Assembly (NCBI GenBank): GCA_000720845.1
Contig: JODU01000030.1
Location: 1-64,000, forward strand
DNA: 64,000 nucleotides
Reading direction: 5' to 3'
Origin: Kitasatospora aureofaciens
GTDB taxonomy: Bacteria > Actinomycetota > Actinomycetes > Streptomycetales > Streptomycetaceae
Positions within the stretch are counted from its first letter, which is position 1, and each line of letters opens with the position of its first letter. The notes under the pieces are model-generated. The model saw only the letters and a program-made list of their open reading frames with translations, made no database searches and had not been told where the DNA came from. Below, in pieces: positions 58,293 to 64,000 of the stretch. The position numbers and the translations under genes were made by a program.

Positions 58293-60356
58293 TCAGCCTG
58301 CCCGTGCGGGAGTGCGTCCCTCGTGCGGGCGCTCCCGCTCCGAGCCGCACAGTTCACCGGTCAGCTCATGCACCAGCCGCACCAGGTCGGTCGGGCGGTC
58401 CGGGCCCCACCAGTCGCCGAGCAGTTCGGCGAGCGAGTCCTCGCGGGCCAGCGCCAGCCGTTCGGCGACCTCGCGGCCCCGGCCGGTGAGGACCAGGTCG
58501 GGGCCCTCGCGGACGGCGAGGTGCCGCTCCTCCACCTGCCGGGCGGCCGCCATCACGGTGGCCAGCGGGACCGGGCTGCGCTCGGCGAGCTGGGCCGGCT
58601 CGACCCGGCCGTACTTCCTGACCCGCAGCAGCATCCAGCTCGACGCGGGCAGCAGGTCGTAGCCCGCCCGCGCGGTGATCCTGCGGTAGATCTCCCGGCG
58701 GCCCTCCCGGGTGCCGAGCACCGACAGGGCGCGGCACACCTCGTCGTGCGACGAGCGTTCCACCGGGTTGCTGGCGAGGGTCTGGGTGGCGTCCGGGGCG
58801 GTGACCGAACCACGCAGCCGGTCCTCCTTCAGGAACCAGGCCAGCAGGAAGGCGACGAGGGCGATGGGGGCGGCGTACAGGAAGACGTCGGTGATGGAGG
58901 AGGCGTAGGCGTGGATGGCCTCGGGGCGCAGCGCGGGCGGCAGGGCGCCGATGCCGCGCGGGTCGGCCTTGAGGGTGTCCACGGAGACGCCGGGCGGCAG
59001 GGCGGTGCCCCGGAAGGCGTCCGTGAGCTGGTCGCCGAGGCGGCTCGCGAAGATCGTGCCGAAGATGGCCACGCCGAACGACGCCCCGATGGACCGGAAG
59101 AAGGTCGCGCCGGAGGTGGCGACGCCCAGGTCCTCGTAGGCGACGGCGTTCTGCACGATGAGGACGAGGACCTGCATCACCAGGCCGAGGCCCAGGCCGA
59201 AGACGAAGAAGTAGGCACTCATCTCAGCGGTGGTGCTGTGCTCGTCGAGCTGGTGCAGCAGGAGCAGTCCGAGGGTGGTGACGGCGGTGCCCGCGACGGG
59301 GAACACCTTCCAGCGGCCGGTACGGCTGACGATCTGCCCGGAGACGGTCGACGACAGCAGCAGGCCGAACACCATCGGCAGCATGTGCACACCGGACATG
59401 GTGGGCGTGACACCCCGTACGACCTGCAAGAACGTCGGCAGGTACGTCATCGCGCCGAACATCGCGAAGCCGATGACGAAGCTGATGACGGCGGAGAGCG
59501 TGAAGGTGCGGACACGGAAGAGCTTGAGGGGCAGGACGGGCTCGGCCGCCCGGCGTTCCACGGTCACGAAGAGGGCGGCCAGGACGACCGCGAGCACCGC
59601 GAGGCCGATGATCTGCGGGGAGTCCCAGGCCCAGGTCGTGCCGCCGAGCGAGGCCACCAGGACCAGGCAGGTGGCGACGGAGGCGATGAGCAGGGTGCCG
59701 AGGTAGTCGATGACGTGCCGGGTGGCCCGGCGCGGGATGTGCAGGACCGCCGCGATCACCGCGAGCGCGACGACGCCGATCGGCAGGTTGATGTAGAAGA
59801 CCCAGCGCCAGCTGAGGTGCTCGGTGAAGACCCCGCCGAGCAGCGGTCCGAGCACGCTGGTCGCGCCGAACACCGCGCCGAACAGCCCCTGGTAGCGGCC
59901 GCGTTCACGGGGCGGGACGAGGTCGCCGACGATCGCCATCGACAGCACCATCAGGCCGCCGCCGCCCAGGCCCTGCACGGCGCGGAAGACGATCAGCTGG
60001 CCCATGCCCTGCGCGATGCCGCACAGCGCGGAACCGACCAGGAAGATCCCGATCGCCAGCTGGAACAGCCTCTTGCGTCCGTACTGGTCGCCGAGCTTGC
60101 CCCACAGCGGGGTCGCGGCGGTGGCCGCCAGCAGATAGGCGGTGACCACCCAGGACAGGTGCTCCAGTCCGCCGAGATCGCTGACGATGGTGGGCAGCGC
60201 CGTCGAGACGATGGTCTGGTCGAGCGCGGCCAGCAGCATGCCGAGGAGCAGGGCTCCGATGGAGACGAGCACGCCGCTGGAGACCTGCTCCCGCTCCCCC
60301 GGTGGTGCGGCCCGCGCCGGGTCCGGCTCCGTCGCCTCGCGCACATCTTCGGCCAT
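58293..60356 (-). CDS. EmrB/QacA-type exporter fused to a winged-helix domain
   Basis: A 687-residue protein. Residues ~25-530 form a 14-helix DHA2 exporter: LDQTIVSTALPTIVSDL, GKLGDQYGRKRLF (motif A) and GGGGLMVLSMAIVGDL. Residues ~560-687 are a soluble MarR/PadR-like winged helix: YDLLPASSWMLLRVRKYG, LAERSPVPLATVMAAARQVE and RHLAVREGPDLVLTGRGREV. The fusion could sense the exported compound or act as a membrane-bound regulator. ATG at 60356 follows GTGGAGGT. A cluster of short repeats is absent. Confidence 0.88.
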   Translation of the reverse strand: MAEDVREATEPDPARAAPPGEREQVSSGVLVSIGALLLGMLLAALDQTIVSTALPTIVSDLGGLEHLSWVVTAYLLAATAATPLWGKLGDQYGRKRLFQLAIGIFLVGSALCGIAQGMGQLIVFRAVQGLGGGGLMVLSMAIVGDLVPPRERGRYQGLFGAVFGATSVLGPLLGGVFTEHLSWRWVFYINLPIGVVALAVIAAVLHIPRRATRHVIDYLGTLLIASVATCLVLVASLGGTTWAWDSPQIIGLAVLAVVLAALFVTVERRAAEPVLPLKLFRVRTFTLSAVISFVIGFAMFGAMTYLPTFLQVVRGVTPTMSGVHMLPMVFGLLLSSTVSGQIVSRTGRWKVFPVAGTAVTTLGLLLLHQLDEHSTTAEMSAYFFVFGLGLGLVMQVLVLIVQNAVAYEDLGVATSGATFFRSIGASFGVAIFGTIFASRLGDQLTDAFRGTALPPGVSVDTLKADPRGIGALPPALRPEAIHAYASSITDVFLYAAPIALVAFLLAWFLKEDRLRGSVTAPDATQTLASNPVERSSHDEVCRALSVLGTREGRREIYRRITARAGYDLLPASSWMLLRVRKYGRVEPAQLAERSPVPLATVMAAARQVEERHLAVREGPDLVLTGRGREVAERLALAREDSLAELLGDWWGPDRPTDLVRLVHELTGELCGSERERPHEGRTPARAG

Positions 60357-60547
60357 CCCGACCTCCACAGGTGTCATGACCCTCACGGGTGTCGACGCGC
60401 ACTGCCCATCCCGGTCGGTGTGACCAGTTATGGCCGTTTCAGTCCTCCGGGAAGCCGACATTCCGGGGGCGTGTGCGCCGAAGTGTGGAGAAGATCTGCA
60501 TAATCTCTGGAGTTCGCGAGGGGAGTCGCGAGGGGAGGGACGAACGC

Positions 60548-61717
60548 GTGGAACAGCACAAGGAGCCGTCGCGGGAGCGGCCCGCGGGGGCCTCGTGCCC
60601 GGAGTGCGGCACGCCCAGGGCGGCGGACAACACGCCGTCCTGCGCCTGCGGCACGAGGGCGTCCGACGCCCTGCGCGACGCCCGCACGGCCCAGGCGGCA
60701 GCCGCGGAGGACTTCGACCCGCTGCGCATACGGCCGTACGTCGAGCTGGACGGGACGGCCGGGGAGCCCACGGACGCCCCCGGCACGTCGGGCGGCGAGC
60801 AGCTTGCGTCACCCGCGTCACCCGCGACGCCCGCGCCCGACCCGGACGCCACGATGACGCTGCGCGCCGTCGAGGCCGGAGCCGGCGAGGGCCCCGGACC
60901 CGGCGCGGGACCCGGGGCCGCCTCCGGGGTCGACACGCCCGACGGGGACACGGCGGCGACCTCCGCGCTGCCGACGCCCCTGGCCCCCTCGGCCGGCTCG
61001 CCCAGCGCGCACGACCTGCGCCTGTTCGAGACCTCCGCCACCGCACCCCTCCCCCAGGCCGACCCGGGGGCTGGGGGCGCGGGCGGCGACGGACGGCCGC
61101 CACGGCGGCGCAAGGGCGTCCTGCTGAGTGCCGCCGGAGCGGTCGTGGTCGTGATCGGCGCGGCGGGATTCGCGAGCGGACTGTTCTCGTACGACACCCC
61201 GTCGCGGGACGGGGCGCTGCCGGACGAGGTCCGGGCGAGCGTGCCGGACCCGTCGACCAGCGAGTCCTCGCCGAGCGCGGAACCGAGCGCGTCGTCCGCC
61301 CCGCCGTCGCCCACCGCGTCCGCCTCCCCGTCCGCGTCCCCGTCGGCCAGTGCGAGCGCCTCGGCCTCGCCGTCCCCGTCGGCGTCGAGCGCTTCGCCCA
61401 CACCGTCCCGGCCGGCGGAACCGACCCGGAGCACGACCGCGCCGCCCGTCGACGCCCCGCAGGAGTCCGAGGACGACGGCGACCCCGGCGGCGGCCCCAC
61501 GCTGCGGCGCGGCGACCAGGGACCGGAGGTCGTCGAACTGCAGCAGCGCCTGGCGCAGAAGTGGATGTACTGGGGCGACTCCAACGGCAACTACAACCGC
61601 CAGGTCGAGGACGCCGTCCGCCAGTACCAGTGGGAGCGCGGCATACACACCGACGGAGTGGGCGTCTACGGCCCCGACACCCGCCGCAGCCTGGAATCGG
61701 AGACACGCGAGCCGTAG
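60548..61717 (+). CDS. Zinc-ribbon / TM / peptidoglycan-binding protein
   Basis: A 389-residue single-pass protein. The N-terminus has CPECGTPRAADNTPSCACG, a zinc-ribbon of four cysteines, followed by ~160 acidic, Pro/Ala-rich residues, a basic stop-transfer (PPRRRKG) and a membrane helix (residues ~195-215), then a Ser/Pro/Ala-rich linker and a C-terminal PG_binding_1 domain (RRGDQGPEVVELQQRLAQK, through DAVRQYQWERGIHTDGVGVY). The ribbon and acidic part lie inside, the binding domain outside in the wall. GTG at 60548 follows GGGGAGGG. Likely a wall-sensing or wall-tethering protein. Confidence 0.84.
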   Translation: MEQHKEPSRERPAGASCPECGTPRAADNTPSCACGTRASDALRDARTAQAAAAEDFDPLRIRPYVELDGTAGEPTDAPGTSGGEQLASPASPATPAPDPDATMTLRAVEAGAGEGPGPGAGPGAASGVDTPDGDTAATSALPTPLAPSAGSPSAHDLRLFETSATAPLPQADPGAGGAGGDGRPPRRRKGVLLSAAGAVVVVIGAAGFASGLFSYDTPSRDGALPDEVRASVPDPSTSESSPSAEPSASSAPPSPTASASPSASPSASASASASPSPSASSASPTPSRPAEPTRSTTAPPVDAPQESEDDGDPGGGPTLRRGDQGPEVVELQQRLAQKWMYWGDSNGNYNRQVEDAVRQYQWERGIHTDGVGVYGPDTRRSLESETREP

Positions 61718-61763
61718 CAGCGGCGCAAGCCGTAGGGAGCGGCGGCCCCCTCGGCGGGTGGGG

Positions 61764-62429
61764 TCAGCCGATGTGCAGGCGCAGGGTGCCGTCCGGGGCG
61801 GCCTCGACCCGGACCCGCGTCAGGTCCTCCACGACCACGTCCGGCCCGTGGAGCCCGGCGCGCGGCCCGACCCCGACGACCCGCATCCCGGCGGCGCGCG
61901 CGGCCGCGATGCCGGCGCCGGAGTCCTCGAAGGCGACGCAGTCGGCGGGGGCGACGCCCAGTTCGGCGGCGCCCTTGAGGAAGCCCTCCGGGTCGGGCTT
62001 GCTCGCGCCGACCGACTCGGCGGTGATCCGGACGTCCGGCTGCGCGAGCCCGGCGGCGGCCATCCGCGCGGTGGACAGGGCCACGTCGGCCGAGGTCACC
62101 AGGGCGTGCGGCAGGCCGCGCAGCGAGGCGAGGAAGTCCGGCGCGCCGGGGATCGCGACGACGCCCTCGGTGTCGGCGGTCTCCTCGGCGAGCATGCGCG
62201 CGTTGTCGGCGTGGTTCTGCTCCATGGGCCGGTCCGGCAGCAGCAGTGCCATGGAGGCGTAGCCCTGCCGTCCGTGGACGACCTTCATGACCTCGTCGCC
62301 GTCCAGCCCGTGCCGGTCGGCCCAGCGCCGCCAGACGCGCTCGACGGCGGCGTCCGAGTTGACGAGGGTGCCGTCCATGTCGAGCAGCAGGGCACGGGCG
62401 GGCAGAACGGTGGTGGCGGTGGCCGTCAT
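61764..62429 (-). CDS. HAD family hydrolase (sugar-phosphatase like)
   Basis: A 221-residue HAD phosphatase. LLLDMDGTLVNSD (nucleophile and acid/base Asp), VTSADVALS (motif II Thr/Ser), KPDPEGFL (motif III Lys) and FEDSGAGIAAARAAGM (motif IV Asp) are all present, with a helical C1 cap. Similar enzymes dephosphorylate sugar phosphates such as hexitol-P or beta-phosphoglucomutase substrates. ATG at 62429. A terminator-like stem lies upstream. Confidence 0.88.
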   Translation of the reverse strand: MTATATTVLPARALLLDMDGTLVNSDAAVERVWRRWADRHGLDGDEVMKVVHGRQGYASMALLLPDRPMEQNHADNARMLAEETADTEGVVAIPGAPDFLASLRGLPHALVTSADVALSTARMAAAGLAQPDVRITAESVGASKPDPEGFLKGAAELGVAPADCVAFEDSGAGIAAARAAGMRVVGVGPRAGLHGPDVVVEDLTRVRVEAAPDGTLRLHIG

Positions 62430-62466
62430 CGGCAGTCTCCAAGGCGCGGGGAGGAAACAAGGCGGC

Positions 62467-62496
62467 CCCGCCCGCCGGTCAGGGAGAACGGGCGGG
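62467..62496. terminator. Terminator after TMEM165-type gene
   Basis: CCCGCCCG (62467-62474) pairs with CGGGCGGG (62489-62496) around 14 nt, downstream of the minus-strand TMEM165 gene. Confidence 0.65.
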
Positions 62497-62589
62497 AGCC
62501 ACTTTGTTCACCCACGGTACAAAACACACCGGGGTTCGCGCCACCGACACCCGCCACCGGAGCCGCCGGAACCCGGCGGCGCCCGCCGC

Positions 62590-63171
62590 TCAGCCGGCGA
62601 TCGCCTCCCACAGGCTCCACACGCCCAGGCCCAGCATGAGCACCGCCGCGATCTTCGTGATCAGTCCCAGCGGCACCCGCTTCATCAGGGCCTTTCCACC
62701 GACGATGCCGAGTCCGGCCACCGCCCACAGCGCGAGCACCGCGCCGAGGCCGACGGAGAGCGGGTCGTCGTAGCGGGCGGCGAGGTTGGCCGTCATGATC
62801 TGCGTCAGGTCACCGAACTCGGCGACCAGGATGAGCATGAATCCCGCCCCGGCGACCTTCCAGAAGGACTGGTCCTGCGGCTTGCGGACCTCCTCGTCCT
62901 CGTCGTCCTTCTTCATCAGCAGCACGGCGGCGCCACCCAGGAACAGCACCCCGGTCACCGCGTGCACGATCTGCTGGGGCAGCAGGGTCAGCACACTGCC
63001 GGCCGCCACCGCGAGCACGACGTGGAGCAGGAAGGCGGCGGCCACGCCCGCGAAGACGTACGAGGCGCGGTAGCGGGTGCCGAGGACGAGGCCGGCGAGC
63101 GCGGTCTTGTCCGGCAGTTCGGCGAGGAAGACGACACCGAAGACGAGCGCCGTCACGGTCAGGCTGATCAA
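62590..63171 (-). CDS. TMEM165/GDT1 (UPF0016) cation exporter, probably manganese
   Basis: A 193-residue membrane protein with two repeats of about three helices. Each repeat has the family motif: VVFLAELPDKTALA near residues 12-25 and LVAEFGDLTQIM near 115-126 (ExGD-type acidic/Thr pairs). An acidic loop DDEDEEV lies between. These proteins export Mn2+ or Ca2+. TTG at 63171 follows GAGGAA. A yybP-ykoY riboswitch upstream makes Mn2+ the likely cargo. Confidence 0.9.
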   Translation of the reverse strand: MISLTVTALVFGVVFLAELPDKTALAGLVLGTRYRASYVFAGVAAAFLLHVVLAVAAGSVLTLLPQQIVHAVTGVLFLGGAAVLLMKKDDEDEEVRKPQDQSFWKVAGAGFMLILVAEFGDLTQIMTANLAARYDDPLSVGLGAVLALWAVAGLGIVGGKALMKRVPLGLITKIAAVLMLGLGVWSLWEAIAG

Positions 63172-63299
63172 GATTCCTCAATCGGTCGGGGCCACCCCAC
63201 CGAGAGTGCTGATTGCGGATTTCAGGACCCCCGCGACGCACGACACCTCGGCACGGCAGCACACGGATCCACCCCTGCCGTACGGCACGGGCGTGCACT

Positions 63300-63412
63300 G
63301 CTTGCCGAAGGTCTCGCTGGCCTGCCCCGCCTACGAGGCCTGCCTCCGGGCGCCGGCTCAGACGAGCTGAGCAGTATGTCGACGGTCCGGCGAAGAGCTA
63401 CTCCCCTTCTGC
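63300..63412 (-). ncRNA. yybP-ykoY manganese riboswitch
   Basis: On the minus strand, AAGGGGAGTAGCTC (63395-63408) and the 3' arm CAGCGAGACCTTCGGC near 63304-63320 are the conserved boxes of the Mn2+-sensing yybP-ykoY element, with stems such as AGCTCGTCTGAGC between. It lies ~130 nt upstream of the TMEM165-type exporter. Between it and the TTG start, GCAATC and GATTG can pair around the ribosome binding site, a plausible translational switch. Confidence 0.85.
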
Positions 63413-63613
63413 GCCGTCCATAGTACGCGACCTCGCGCGCAGCGCCGAGGGCCGAAGGTCCCGCCACGACTCCCGTCACGAGTCTCGTCACGCTTCTAGA
63501 CGTGCCATGCACACGTCACTAACTTCTTACCGACCGCACATCCGTACGCCATGCGGCGTCGCGAGCATTCCCCTGCCCGCGTCCCAACACCCCCACACCC
63601 AAAGGGAGTTCGC

Positions 63614-64000
63614 ATGCCGAAGTTCTACGCGCGTCGACGCCTCGGTTTCCTCGCCGCGTTCACCGGGCTCATAGCCTCCGCCGGGCTCCTCAACGGCCCG
63701 GCCGCCTCCGCCGCCCTCCCCACCCCGGTCAGCGCGGCCACCGCCCGCACCTACCTCGCCTCCCTCACGGTGGCCAGCGAGGACCGCACCGGCTACGACC
63801 GCGACCTCTTCCCGCACTGGATCACGCAGTCGGGCACCTGCAACACCCGCGAGACGATCCTCAAGCGCGACGGCACGAACGTCGTCACCGACTCCTCCTG
63901 CGCCGCCACCAGCGGCAGCTGGTACTCCCCCTACGACGGCGCCACCTGGTCCGCCTCGTCCGACGTCGACATCGACCACCTCGTGCCGCTGGCCGAGGCA
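63614..64000 (+). CDS. Secreted HNH nuclease (GmrSD/DUF1524-like), partial
   Basis: The gene starts at ATG 63614 (AAAGGGAG upstream) and runs off the window after 129 codons. A signal peptide (residues ~1-33, RRRLGFLAAFTGLIASAGLL, ending AAASA-type) precedes TARTYLASLTVASEDRTGYD and the nuclease core opening VDIDHLVPLAEA, the DHxVPL motif of HNH endonucleases. It is likely an extracellular nuclease; the C-terminus is outside the window. Confidence 0.85.
   Translation, partial: MPKFYARRRLGFLAAFTGLIASAGLLNGPAASAALPTPVSAATARTYLASLTVASEDRTGYDRDLFPHWITQSGTCNTRETILKRDGTNVVTDSSCAATSGSWYSPYDGATWSASSDVDIDHLVPLAEA

Noticed and set aside
62500..62589. GGTTCGC-type sequence resembling a tRNA T-loop near 62530
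   Set aside because: No acceptor stem, D-arm or anticodon arm could be paired around it.

Overview
The window is chromosomal DNA from a high-GC actinobacterium, almost certainly a Streptomyces close to the S. coelicolor/S. lividans group. GC is very high, GTG and TTG starts are common, genes are tightly packed, and long GC-rich hairpins separate transcription units. Characteristic Streptomyces content includes the xylanase B / acetyl xylan esterase pair, a type A RNase P RNA, and an RNase H-CobC / zinc-ribbon / Nif3 module shared with mycobacteria. No tRNA, rRNA, CRISPR array, insertion sequence or prophage was seen. Accessory signal is limited to tandem repeats between genes and one probably damaged locus.

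Layout. 1-12.2 kb: serine hydrolase and Bcr/CflA exporter, Gfo/Idh oxidoreductase, Tat-exported PhoD phosphatase, SDR, SnoaL-like protein, DoxX, MazG-like protein, then the xlnB-axeA xylan operon in which both carbohydrate-binding modules are cut at the same base, an LLM flavin oxidoreductase and a LysE exporter. 12.3-17.5 kb: rnpB, EamA and AraC on the minus strand, then a MerR regulator with a membrane protein, YaaA and KDPG aldolase. 17.5-22.4 kb: RNase H-CobC, zinc-ribbon coiled coil and Nif3, then an unassigned 419-aa protein and a 55-aa basic protein. 22.4-31 kb: MaoC-like protein, ABC-2 exporter, two-component system and two divergent MFS exporters. 31-34.2 kb: methyltransferase, peptidoglycan amidase and two membrane proteins.

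34.2-38.2 kb: a GT4 glycosyltransferase, methyltransferase and alpha/alpha-toroid operon facing a KstR-like TetR gene, with a KstR-type operator between them. 39.1-45.0 kb: a cobalamin riboswitch followed by five translationally coupled genes: a surface-anchored alpha/alpha-toroid protein resembling the transcobalamin fold, a second exported anchored protein, and a complete ECF transporter (T, fused A-A', S). This reads as a vitamin B12 capture and uptake system and is the most interesting part of the window. 45-60.4 kb: secreted SLT-like protein, Tat lipase-like hydrolase, GlxA-type regulator facing an isochorismatase-like hydrolase, a large membrane protein, a GT87-PAP2 fusion, an MHS transporter, GNAT and methyltransferase genes, an FHA-like protein, a pair of small paralogues and an EmrB-type exporter fused to a winged-helix domain. 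60.5-64 kb: zinc-ribbon/TM/peptidoglycan-binding protein, HAD phosphatase, a TMEM165-type Mn exporter behind a yybP-ykoY riboswitch, and the start of a secreted HNH nuclease that runs off the end.

Boundaries and starts were read by eye from reading frames, ribosome binding sites and overlaps. Family names rest on recognised motifs, not on database searches.
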